Positions 1 to 6,260 of a stretch of 6,707 bases of DNA are shown piece after piece. Below the pieces are notes generated by a model. The model saw only the letters and a program-made list of their open reading frames with translations, was not told the DNA's origin and did no database searches. Within the stretch, counting starts at the first letter, position 1. Every line of letters starts with the position of its first letter. This DNA is from an uncultured Hungatella sp. (GTDB taxonomy: Bacteria; Bacillota; Clostridia; Lachnospirales; Lachnospiraceae). The translations under genes and the position numbers were made by a program. Location: the NCBI GenBank assembly GCA_910586845.1, contig CAJUJV010000011.1, forward strand, positions 57,071-63,777. Reading direction: 5' to 3'.

Positions 1-15
1 TTTCAGACACACCAA

Positions 16-59
16 GACAGGACGGCGCCGGCGGCCGCCCTGCCCAGTTCCTGCCTGTC
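16..59. repeat. GC-rich palindromic segment in the gene-free left edge (1-154)
   Basis: Positions 1-154 contain no gene I can support. The visible structure is a GC-rich core made of two adjoining perfect palindromes, CGGCGCCG (23-30) and GGCGGCCGCC (30-39, which contains a NotI site). The core is flanked by the short inverted arms GACAGG (16-21) and CCTGTC (54-59). It lies about 100 bases past the stop of the minus-strand regulator. No T-run follows it on either strand, so it does not read as an intrinsic terminator. The GC content is clearly above that of the AT-rich sequence to its right. It may be a structured transcript end, the tail of an unrelated element, or chance. Confidence 0.25.
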
Positions 60-154
60 AGAGAAGTTGCACTGTCACACAGGACCATAAATCCTCAGAC
101 ACCCTCTGGGCCCAAAACCTTCATACTCACTTCTGTCCCTCTCAAAGTCCCCCT

Positions 155-397
155 TCACTCAATCTCAAATTCCAGATTCTCAAACTCTTTGGAATCAAAA
201 AATTCGAGGATCGTGATATCCAGGCCGCTGCACAGCTTAAGGATCGTGAAGATCCCCGGATTCTTGGTAGAACAGTTGATGATGTGCATCAGGGTCGTCA
301 GGGGCACCGCGGAGCGGTTGGCCAAAGTATAGTAGGAGATTCCCCGTGCCTTGCAGTAATAGTTGATACGTTTTGCCAGAAGCTCTTGTTCAGTCAT
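155..397 (-). CDS. Small Cro/CI (XRE)-family helix-turn-helix transcriptional regulator
   Basis: This 80-residue protein is essentially a single helix-turn-helix DNA-binding domain. A first helix (about 3-18, ELLAKRINYYCKARG) is followed by the helix-turn-helix proper at about 21-42 (SYYTLANRSAVPLTTLMHII). The segment STKNPGIFTILKLCSGLDITILEFF (43-67) is the usual last part of the fold. There is no effector or oligomerisation domain, and the acidic tail (70-80) is short. The pattern resembles the stand-alone HTH proteins common in Lachnospiraceae, which are near this length. The ATG at 395-397 has AAGGTG seven bases upstream. The gene follows the polymerase/Wzz-like gene on the same strand after 158 bp of AT-rich DNA, where it seems to have its own promoter and a repeated 10-mer that could be its operator. 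Autoregulation is inferred. A role in controlling the polysaccharide genes is possible from position only. Confidence 0.88.
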   Translation of the reverse strand: MTEQELLAKRINYYCKARGISYYTLANRSAVPLTTLMHIINCSTKNPGIFTILKLCSGLDITILEFFDSKEFENLEFEIE

Positions 398-407
398 AAG
401 ATAACAC

Positions 408-467
408 CTTCCAAATATGGTATTATCCTAAGTCTATAATTTTTTTATGCTTTGATACTTCCAAATA
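408..467. promoter_or_regulatory. Pair of direct repeats upstream of the HTH gene, candidate operator
   Basis: The 10-mer CTTCCAAATA occurs at 408-417 and again at 458-467 in the same orientation, 50 bp apart. That is close to five helical turns, so both copies face the same side of the DNA. Read on the gene's strand (TATTTGGAAG), the proximal copy overlaps the ribosome binding site of the HTH gene and the distal copy contains the candidate -35 box. This is where a self-repressing Cro/CI-type protein would be expected to bind. The repeat is seen in the sequence; binding is inferred. Confidence 0.4.
437..465 (-). promoter_or_regulatory. Candidate promoter of the HTH regulator
   Basis: On the minus strand TTGGAA (460-465) serves as a possible -35 box and AATTAT (437-442) as a possible -10 box, with a 17-base spacer. 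Each matches four of six consensus positions. Transcription would begin near 430, leaving a leader of about 33 bases. The surrounding DNA is strongly AT-rich. An alternative -10, GATAAT at 422-427, is closer to consensus but has no recognisable -35 at the right distance. Confidence 0.35.
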
Positions 468-555
468 ATGTACTAAATGGATTTTTTTACCATTTTTAGG
501 AGATTTCTACTGTTGTTGGCTTTTCATGTCTGTTCTCCTGTCTGCATTGGAACCA

Positions 556-2637
556 TTATGCCCTGCTTCCCTGTACCTCCGTCTGACCGGTCTCTCCGTC
601 GCCTCTGTCCCACAGCAGATATCCTGTCATAAGAAGCAGGCAGACTATTATCAGGCCCATTGCCAGCCCTACGCCTCCATACTGAACCATCAGGGCTGTT
701 TTGCCGGAGGCCGGCTTCACCGTCACCGGCTGGTTCTTTTCCATATAGGATTCCTTGTTATCCTGTATGCCTTCTATCCGTTTCTTCAGGTCTTCCTGAT
801 TATTTCCGTAATTCTCCAGATTCGTCCTGTGATTAACCTGATTGGCGGTGATTCCCGAATCGTTTCTGACGTAGAATGTATTCTCCGTCTCTGTCAGAGT
901 AAAGGTTCCCTGCACTGCCCCTGCCGCCGCCGTATATGCCAGCAGCTTCTCCTGTATGAGGGCCATCAGCTTCTGACCTTCCTCTTCACTATAGTGGTTT
1001 AAGATCACAGACAAGATATTTTCATTCGTCGAACAGGAAACCATCTCTCTCCAGTATTTGATTGACGGGTCTTTATAAACCTCCGCCACCGCCGACTGCA
1101 GCCCGCCTTCATTGATATAAAAGATCAGACTGTTCAGGATATTGCCCAGGTTTCCTTCGGTCTCCACCTGATACCGCAGGACGTATGTGTTGATGGCGTC
1201 TCCGTTCAGTTTCATATAGGGGGACTGATCCACATATCCTCTCAGAGCCTCCGCCTGCTGCCCGGCCAGCTGAAGTACCTCTTCCACAGACTCCGTCTGA
1301 CTGTCATAACCTGCCATATTGGCCTCATAAGTTTCTGCCTTCTGCTGCAGCATCTGTGCCCGGGCCTGGGACTCTTCCGCTTTCCGAATTCCTCCTTTTA
1401 CAAATATGAGGGCCAGGACTGCCATACAGGCCCCGACCAGAGTCCTGTGTCTCCACAGATCTTTTTTAAGCCGCTCCAGATAAGGAGACCGTTCCCCTTT
1501 CTGGTAAAAATAGGAATAGAGCATGACAAAAGTGTTAAACTCCATCCAGATGATCTGGGGATCGAAGGTACTGTGCATGGCAAACAGGATCATCACCAGA
1601 AGAAGATAACTGTCTTTTTTTATGGCAGTCTTCAGTCCCAGGATAATAAACAGCACAATCAGCAAAAGGAGAAATACCAGCCCCAGATTCAGTAAGATCT
1701 GTATATAGGAGGAATCAACATAATTGTAAATCTTGCCGCTTTTTTCATATCCGGCAGTCCCCCCTACCCATTCAATCCGCTGCCCCCACAGAGGAATGCC
1801 ATACTGCCTGAATCCCTTCTTTCCCAGGCTCAGGCGGCTTGACACCAGTTTGTTAAGTTCTGTCATCCAGTGAATCCTTGTACTGTATTTTACGGTCAGA
1901 CAGAAAATACTGTAAGCCAGCAGCGGCACACAGCACACGGCTGCCGCGATATATCCTTTGTGATAAGTCCTGAACCAGGGGATTTCTTTTAACACAATCG
2001 AAAATACCAGTGCCGCGCAGCTAAAGGCGAATGCACTTTTTGTATCTGTCTTATGAAAAAGAAATGCTGCAAATGCCGCCAGACCCGCCAGCTCTTTCCA
2101 GGTGATTTTTTCTTTTCTCAGATAGATCCACATCAAAATGGTATAGAAAAAATAATTGCTGCTCTCAGTAGCGAACTGAAATCCCAGACTCTCCCTCTTT
2201 CTTTTGCTGCTGTCATACAGACGGTTTTCAATAATTCCTGCATAACTGCTGGCAATGACAAACAGCAGACACAGTACATGAACTGTGCAGGACCATTTAA
2301 TAAGCTTTTTTAACTCTACATCATGAGCCCCTACAATAAATGCCCAGTAGATCAGGATCGCTTTATTTCCTGTATGGAGAGTCGTCCACAGCAAAAACAT
2401 GGAAATAAGGCCCACAACGCCAATTTCTTTCAGTGAAAATGATCTGGCAAGAAAATCCAGGAAAAGCTTGCTGCACACAAAAAAATATGCCGCCACTCTT
2501 ACCATAGCAAAAATCTGCTGAAGCTGATCCATTTTTCCGTATACAGAATTAAACAGAATCAGCTCTGCCAGATACACCATAAAAGCTGTCTGATAGATAC
2601 GTTTGCGGGTCTGTTCGCTGAATATAAGTTCTCTCAA
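556..2637 (-). CDS. wzy: Wzy-type polysaccharide polymerase fused to a Wzz-like chain-length regulator domain
   Basis: This is a 693-residue membrane protein in one uninterrupted frame. Residues 1-390 form a multi-spanning region with hydrophobic segments near 18-31, 42-60, 70-86, 92-104, 114-130, 158-173, 182-196, 200-217, 228-248, 311-334, 342-354 and 366-378. A polar loop at about 249-310 contains SSRLSLG, LWGQRIEW and IYNYVDSSYIQILLN, as in Wzy-type polymerases that join lipid-linked repeat units outside the membrane. Residues 391-693 repeat the layout of Wzz/CapA-type regulators: one membrane helix (398-416), an Ala/Gln/Glu-rich helical stretch (418-468), a ~180-residue extracytoplasmic part, a second charged helix (612-634), a closing membrane helix (650-676) and a short tail. 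No kinase domain is present. Separate Wzy and Wzz proteins are the norm, so this fusion is unusual. The start is TTG with a good ribosome binding site; ATG at residue 20 is the alternative. The polymerase call is fairly secure; the Wzz call rests on topology and local resemblance. Confidence 0.78.
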   Translation of the reverse strand: MRELIFSEQTRKRIYQTAFMVYLAELILFNSVYGKMDQLQQIFAMVRVAAYFFVCSKLFLDFLARSFSLKEIGVVGLISMFLLWTTLHTGNKAILIYWAFIVGAHDVELKKLIKWSCTVHVLCLLFVIASSYAGIIENRLYDSSKRKRESLGFQFATESSNYFFYTILMWIYLRKEKITWKELAGLAAFAAFLFHKTDTKSAFAFSCAALVFSIVLKEIPWFRTYHKGYIAAAVCCVPLLAYSIFCLTVKYSTRIHWMTELNKLVSSRLSLGKKGFRQYGIPLWGQRIEWVGGTAGYEKSGKIYNYVDSSYIQILLNLGLVFLLLLIVLFIILGLKTAIKKDSYLLLVMILFAMHSTFDPQIIWMEFNTFVMLYSYFYQKGERSPYLERLKKDLWRHRTLVGACMAVLALIFVKGGIRKAEESQARAQMLQQKAETYEANMAGYDSQTESVEEVLQLAGQQAEALRGYVDQSPYMKLNGDAINTYVLRYQVETEGNLGNILNSLIFYINEGGLQSAVAEVYKDPSIKYWREMVSCSTNENILSVILNHYSEEEGQKLMALIQEKLLAYTAAAGAVQGTFTLTETENTFYVRNDSGITANQVNHRTNLENYGNNQEDLKKRIEGIQDNKESYMEKNQPVTVKPASGKTALMVQYGGVGLAMGLIIVCLLLMTGYLLWDRGDGETGQTEVQGSRA

Positions 2638-2652
2638 TGCCTTCCTCTCCTT
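2635..2652 (-). promoter_or_regulatory. Ribosome binding site and TTG start of the polymerase fusion gene
   Basis: The minus strand reads AAGGAGAGGAAG (2641-2652) just before TTG (2635-2637). AGGA is 5 bases and GGAG 9 bases from the TTG. No ATG or GTG gives a comparable site, since the next in-frame ATG (residue 20, at 2580) would remove the front of the first membrane helix. The TTG codon is therefore the preferred start, which may also limit expression of this membrane protein. Confidence 0.6.
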
Positions 2653-2657
2653 CTGCC

Positions 2658-2686
2658 TTGCGGCATTTAATATAATATGATATAAT
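2658..2686 (+). promoter_or_regulatory. Candidate promoter of the flippase gene
   Basis: TTGCGG (2658-2663) and a perfect TATAAT (2681-2686) are separated by 17 bases. The start site would fall near 2693, giving a leader of about 45 bases before the flippase. The -10 is consensus, while the -35 matches only its first three bases. A second TATAAT lies at 2671-2676 without a suitable -35. The elements interleave with the opposing promoter of the polymerase gene. Confidence 0.5.
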
Positions 2687-2705
2687 TAGTCGTTATGATA
2701 TACAA
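2677..2705 (-). promoter_or_regulatory. Candidate promoter of the polymerase fusion gene
   Basis: On the minus strand TTGTAT (2700-2705) and TATCAT (2677-2682) are separated by 17 bases. The start site would be near 2670, about 33 bases before the TTG start. The -10 box shares bases 2681-2682 with the -10 box of the flippase promoter, so polymerase could occupy only one of the two at a time. Confidence 0.45.
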
Positions 2706-2737
2706 CCTTGCGGTAAAATGAGAAAGGAACATCTGTG

Positions 2738-4168
2738 ATGCCAAAAACCCCCTCCTTAAAACTGAACTTCATTATGAATGCGATCCTGACGGCCTCATCA
2801 TTTCTTTTCCCTATAATTACCTTTCCTTATGTCTCCAGAATACTTCTTCCGGAAGGCAATGGCCGGATTGCGTTTGTCACTTCTTCCATATCCTATTTTT
2901 CCATGGCTGCTTCCCTTGGAATTCCTACCTATGGAATCCGGATCTGTGCCCAGGTCCGGGATGATAAGGACCAGCTTTCCCGTACTGTTCAGGAGATTTT
3001 TATAATCAATGCCATTATGACTGCCTTGATCTATGCCTGCTTTTTTGCTGCGATCCATATGATTGAAGAATTCCGGGTTGAAAAAACACTGTTCTTAATC
3101 TGCGGCAGCACCATGTTTTTTAACCTGATCGGTATAGAATGGCTTTATAAAGCTCTCGAACAGTATCATTATATCACAATCCGTTCTATCCTTTTTAAGC
3201 TGATTTCCATCGTTTTTATGTTTCTCCTGGTTCACTCTCCGGAGGACTCTATCATATATGGCGGGATCACGGTTCTGGCCGGCGTGGGATCCAATATTTT
3301 AAATTTTATCAATGTCAGACACTATATTTCCTTAACTGCCTGTCCCCCATATCGTTTATTCAGACATTTGAAACCGATTTTTGTTTTTTTTGCCCTTTCT
3401 GTGGCCACCACCATCTACACGAACCTGGATGTGGTCATGCTTCAGTTTATCAGCGGCAGCCGGGAAGTAGGATACTACAATGCGGCAGTCAAGATCAAGG
3501 TGATCCTGACCTCATTTGTGACCTCTTTAGGAGCAGTTCTCCTTCCCCGTATCTCCTATTACGTGGAAAATCATCAGTCTGAGCAGTATCAAAATCTGAT
3601 CAGAAAAGCTTTCGATTTTGTTTTCCTCTCCGCGGCCCCTCTCTGTATTTTTTTTGTTGTCATGGCAAAGGAAAGCATCCTGTTTCTTTCGGGGGAGGCT
3701 TATCTAAACTCCGTTATGCCTATGAGAGTGATCATGCCTACAGTCCTCTTTATCGGATTGACCAATATCATCGGGATCCAGCTCCTGGTCCCTCTCGGCG
3801 ATGAGAAACTGGTCTTCTTCTCTACCTGTTTCGGTGCATTGGTCGATATTGTTTTGAATGTATATTGTATTCCCCGCTATGCCTCTACCGGCGCCGCCAT
3901 AGGCACTTTAGCTGCTGAACTGGTAGTTCTCGGAGCACAGGTGTGGTTCATACGATCCCGTCTGAAGATACTGGGAACAGGGCTTCAGATTCACAAAATA
4001 TTTGCCTCATTGGTTCCCGCTGTATTGGCCCTCTTCTGGGTGCACCGTCGGTTCAAAGGACATGGCAGTTTTCTTACACTGACCGTAGCAGCAGCTTCCT
4101 TTTTTTCCATATATGGCATCACTCTGATATTATCCGGTTATAAGATCCCGCTCCGCTCCAGAACCTGA
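2738..4168 (+). CDS. wzx: Wzx-type polysaccharide repeat-unit flippase
   Basis: This 476-residue integral membrane protein has about 12 or more hydrophobic helices, the usual size for Wzx/RfbX flippases of the MOP superfamily, which move undecaprenyl-diphosphate-linked repeat units across the membrane. Recognisable family stretches are FPIITFPYVSRILLPEGNG (24-42), GIEWLYKALEQYHYITIRSI (132-151), YTNLDVVMLQFISGSREVGYYNAA (227-250), VLLPRISYY (267-275), GIQLLVPLGDEK (346-357) and GAAIGTLAAELV (385-396). ATG at 2738 is preferred; AAGGAA at 2724-2729 lies 8 bases before it. GTG at 2735, two codons of the same frame away in effect, is equally possible and adds one residue. It is the only plus-strand gene, divergent from the polymerase gene and convergent with the GT4 gene, whose end it overlaps by 31 bases. 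Repeat-unit specificity cannot be read from the sequence. Confidence 0.92.
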   Translation: MPKTPSLKLNFIMNAILTASSFLFPIITFPYVSRILLPEGNGRIAFVTSSISYFSMAASLGIPTYGIRICAQVRDDKDQLSRTVQEIFIINAIMTALIYACFFAAIHMIEEFRVEKTLFLICGSTMFFNLIGIEWLYKALEQYHYITIRSILFKLISIVFMFLLVHSPEDSIIYGGITVLAGVGSNILNFINVRHYISLTACPPYRLFRHLKPIFVFFALSVATTIYTNLDVVMLQFISGSREVGYYNAAVKIKVILTSFVTSLGAVLLPRISYYVENHQSEQYQNLIRKAFDFVFLSAAPLCIFFVVMAKESILFLSGEAYLNSVMPMRVIMPTVLFIGLTNIIGIQLLVPLGDEKLVFFSTCFGALVDIVLNVYCIPRYASTGAAIGTLAAELVVLGAQVWFIRSRLKILGTGLQIHKIFASLVPAVLALFWVHRRFKGHGSFLTLTVAAASFFSIYGITLILSGYKIPLRSRT

Positions 4169-5274
4169 CGAAACAGTTCACAACTGCGTTCCTGGCTGTA
4201 ACATTCCAGGAACAAACGGTGGCTGCTGCTTTTCATCTTCCTTTTTCCCTCCTGACTCAGGCCGTAAAAATGGCGGATGCTTTCTATAAATTCTTCTGGA
4301 CTGTCAGCATGATAGGAATTCACCTGATGCCCGATGCTGTATCCTTCAAAAGCATGGCTGGTCCCTACCACGGGGAGACCATAAGAAAGAGCCTCTGCTA
4401 CTTTCACCTTCATGCCTGCCCCGTCAAAGATCGGAGTGATGGCAAGATCTGATTTCTGAAAATAGGGTTCCATGGATTCCGGAGAATCGACAAGTGTCAC
4501 TCCTTTCATGTTGCTGATCAATCCGATCAGTTCCTCATTGGGTCTGGCTCCCGCGATAATCAGGCTGCAGGGGATATCTAATCTGGTAAATACATTTTTC
4601 AGAAACCACTTTATCCCTTCATAATTAGGCCCAAACCACAGAGAGCCTGTCAATATCATATTTACCGTTTTTTCGTCTGCTGTTTCCCCGTCCATCTTCC
4701 TCCTGTTTTCCACACACACAGGTATGGTTACGATTTTTTCGTCTGGCACCTGATACAGCTCTTCAAGACGTCTGCGGTCTTTTTCCGTTAATACTATCAG
4801 TTTTGCCGCCTCTTTGACAATCTTTTTTTCTCTCCCCGGAGAAAGGATCTTATCAATATAATTATTTATTGTCCTGTTATACCGGAAATTTTTCATAGAA
4901 AAATCTGCCTCTACATTGTGTACACGCACAAAAAGCCTGTCCTTCGGCACTCTTTCCAGCACATAATCCAGCTTTGTAAATTCCATTACAATCCCATCGT
5001 AAGAATCAAAATCCAGCTCCAGTTTCTTCCAGGAGCGATATCGCTGATTCGTATTTCCATGAAGCGTGTCATACACCCGAAGCAATACATTATTGCCAGG
5101 CTCCAGAACATACAAGTGGGAATACAAAGCACGGATCTGGGGGTCTTCAATAACCGGACCTATATAATCTACATTCCAGCCATTGCCGGCCAGCGAAAGC
5201 AGCGTCTGCCGGATTACCAGCTGTCCTCCGGAATGTTTTCCCGGCGCCTCGGGGCAGATCTGTAATAGTTTCAT
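4138..5274 (-). CDS. GT4-like (GT-B fold) glycosyltransferase
   Basis: This 378-residue enzyme has the two-domain GT-B layout. The N-terminal acceptor domain opens with MKLLQICPEAPGKHSGGQLV (1-20), whose glycine-rich loop is typical, and contains FVRVHNVEADF (115-125). The C-terminal nucleotide-sugar domain starts with VNMILTGSLWFGPN (204-217). It contains AGARPNEEL (241-249) and the donor-site stretch GAGMKVKVAEALSYG (285-299), which keeps the family glutamate (E294), then LPVVGT (300-305). No signal peptide or membrane helix is seen, so it probably acts at the cytoplasmic face, adding a sugar to the lipid-linked repeat unit. Donor and acceptor are unknown. The start is the ATG at 5272-5274, with AAGGAG six bases before it; a longer in-frame reading to 5343 lacks a site and would sit inside the upstream gene. 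It overlaps the upstream GT2 stop as ATGA, implying coupled translation. Its 3' end overlaps the opposing flippase by 31 bases. Confidence 0.9.
   Translation of the reverse strand: MKLLQICPEAPGKHSGGQLVIRQTLLSLAGNGWNVDYIGPVIEDPQIRALYSHLYVLEPGNNVLLRVYDTLHGNTNQRYRSWKKLELDFDSYDGIVMEFTKLDYVLERVPKDRLFVRVHNVEADFSMKNFRYNRTINNYIDKILSPGREKKIVKEAAKLIVLTEKDRRRLEELYQVPDEKIVTIPVCVENRRKMDGETADEKTVNMILTGSLWFGPNYEGIKWFLKNVFTRLDIPCSLIIAGARPNEELIGLISNMKGVTLVDSPESMEPYFQKSDLAITPIFDGAGMKVKVAEALSYGLPVVGTSHAFEGYSIGHQVNSYHADSPEEFIESIRHFYGLSQEGKRKMKSSSHRLFLECYSQERSCELFRQVLERSGIL
4188..4213. repeat. Perfect 8-bp inverted repeat just past the flippase stop
   Basis: GTTCCTGG (4188-4195) and CCAGGAAC (4206-4213) are exact inverse complements around a 10-base loop. 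The hairpin begins 19 bases after the flippase stop and lies inside the 3' part of the opposing GT4 gene. No T-run follows directly in either direction, so it is at best a weak or factor-assisted transcription end or an RNA-stabilising structure. No better terminator is visible at this tail-to-tail junction. Confidence 0.35.
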
Positions 5275-6260
5275 AGGGAACTCCTTTTTGCAATCATTTT
5301 TCCATATGTTACAGGGTCTATGGTTTTTCCCCGGCGGTTGCACATTCCATCCCGCACAGCAAGCAAAAGCATCTGGATCCGCAGAAAACGATTTCCTTTA
5401 TATTTGGGCTTTATCAATGCAGCTGCCATCTGGGTCATCATGGGCACTGTTACCGCTCCGTATCCCAATATTTTTTCCATAGTTCTCCGGCGGAATTCAC
5501 GGATCATAAAATACCGGTTTCTGTTGGAATAATATTCTTTCCACCATGCTTTTGGTTCCAGATAGCGATCACTTAAAGGCGGGTCCTGATGGTCGATCAC
5601 CGCATCACGGATCATATATCCTTTCAGTTTCCTGGTGATGCGATAGGTGTACTCTGTATCATCTCCATAGATAAACAGGCTTCCGTCCGCTATGCCCACC
5701 AGTTCCACCGCCTTTTTAGAGATCAGCGGCCCTACGAAAGCATTGGCATCTACCGGATTGATCTCCCTCAGCTGTTCTGCCTTTGATGCAATCGGGATAT
5801 TGGCCAGTTTGAGACCTCTCAGATATTTATGATGATACAGCTGATATTCCTGAAAATCAATTCCGTAAATCAGCGGTGTGACAAACCCCACATCTTTCAG
5901 TTTTTCTTTGGCTTCCAGAAGATTGGCCAGACAGTCCGGACGTGGGTAAGCATCGTCGTCCATGATCCAGTACCAGTCTGCCTGATATTTTTCGAGTGCC
6001 GCCCTCATACCGGCTTCGAATCCCCCCGCTCCGCCTGTATTTTCTTTTAAGCACAGAAGATGTACATGTTTTTGGGAGTGGACCAGCTCCTTTAAGAGCT
6101 CCGCTTCCTCTTGTCTGCTGTTATTATCAACGATTATAATTTCGTCTACAGGCCGTGTCTGCTGCTGCAAAGCCGAGAGACATTTTTTCAAAGTAACGGT
6201 CCTGTTATACGTCACCGTTATCGCTACGACCGTCTCCCTTTTTCCTTCAGTCTTTCCCAT
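5271..6260 (-). CDS. GT2 glycosyltransferase, GlfT/WbbL-like (possible galactofuranosyl- or rhamnosyltransferase)
   Basis: This 329-residue GT-A fold enzyme begins with VVAITVTYNR (11-20) and continues DEIIIVDNNS (39-48), the nucleotide-binding start of family GT2. The stretch ENTGGAGGFEAGM (73-85), the metal-binding DDDA (101-104), FIYGDDTEYTYRI (196-208) with a likely catalytic aspartate, a downstream histidine (H224 in IDHQDPP) and YYSNRNRYFMIR (243-254) together resemble the GlfT galactofuranosyltransferase and WbbL-type rhamnosyltransferase branch. It is shorter than mycobacterial GlfT2, which has extra domains. A soluble cytoplasmic-face enzyme is expected. The ATG at 6258-6260 is chosen because GGAGGAGG stands directly before it; a GTG at 6284 would add eight residues but lacks such a site. 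It overlaps the upstream transferase by 14 bases and the downstream one by 4. The sugar is inferred from motifs only; no UDP-galactopyranose mutase gene lies in the window. Confidence 0.87.
   Translation of the reverse strand: MGKTEGKRETVVAITVTYNRTVTLKKCLSALQQQTRPVDEIIIVDNNSRQEEAELLKELVHSQKHVHLLCLKENTGGAGGFEAGMRAALEKYQADWYWIMDDDAYPRPDCLANLLEAKEKLKDVGFVTPLIYGIDFQEYQLYHHKYLRGLKLANIPIASKAEQLREINPVDANAFVGPLISKKAVELVGIADGSLFIYGDDTEYTYRITRKLKGYMIRDAVIDHQDPPLSDRYLEPKAWWKEYYSNRNRYFMIREFRRRTMEKILGYGAVTVPMMTQMAAALIKPKYKGNRFLRIQMLLLAVRDGMCNRRGKTIDPVTYGKMIAKRSSL
5281..5286 (-). promoter_or_regulatory. Ribosome binding site of the GT4 gene
   Basis: AAGGAG on the minus strand lies six bases before ATG (5272-5274), inside the end of the GT2 gene. 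It fixes the start of the GT4 protein at MKLLQICPE rather than at an upstream in-frame ATG at 5343. Confidence 0.7.

Noticed and set aside
1..88. Minus-strand frame starting ATG at 86-88 and open to the left edge (MVLCDSATSLTG...)
   Set aside because: Only 29 codons are visible, with no family resemblance and a poorly spaced GAGGA before it. A real gene start cannot be excluded but is not supported.
2..439. A plus-strand frame free of stops for about 145 codons from the left edge
   Set aside because: Most of it is antisense to the HTH gene, the translation shows no known domain, and its length probably reflects the reverse frame of a real gene.
435..440. Perfect TATAAT on the plus strand upstream of the HTH gene
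   Set aside because: No -35-like sequence lies 16-18 bases before it, and no plausible plus-strand gene follows.
481..555. Intrinsic terminator after the polymerase fusion gene
   Set aside because: I found only a broken GTTCC / GGAGAAC pairing with no following U-tract in the right place, so no terminator is called.
526..1002. 158-codon plus-strand reading frame
   Set aside because: It lies antisense to the Wzz-like half of the polymerase fusion, is rich in Cys, His and Leu with no recognisable domain, and has no convincing ribosome binding site.
4918..5532. Several plus-strand reading frames over the GT4 and GT2 genes
   Set aside because: They are antisense shadows of two clearly recognisable glycosyltransferases, with no domain or good start.
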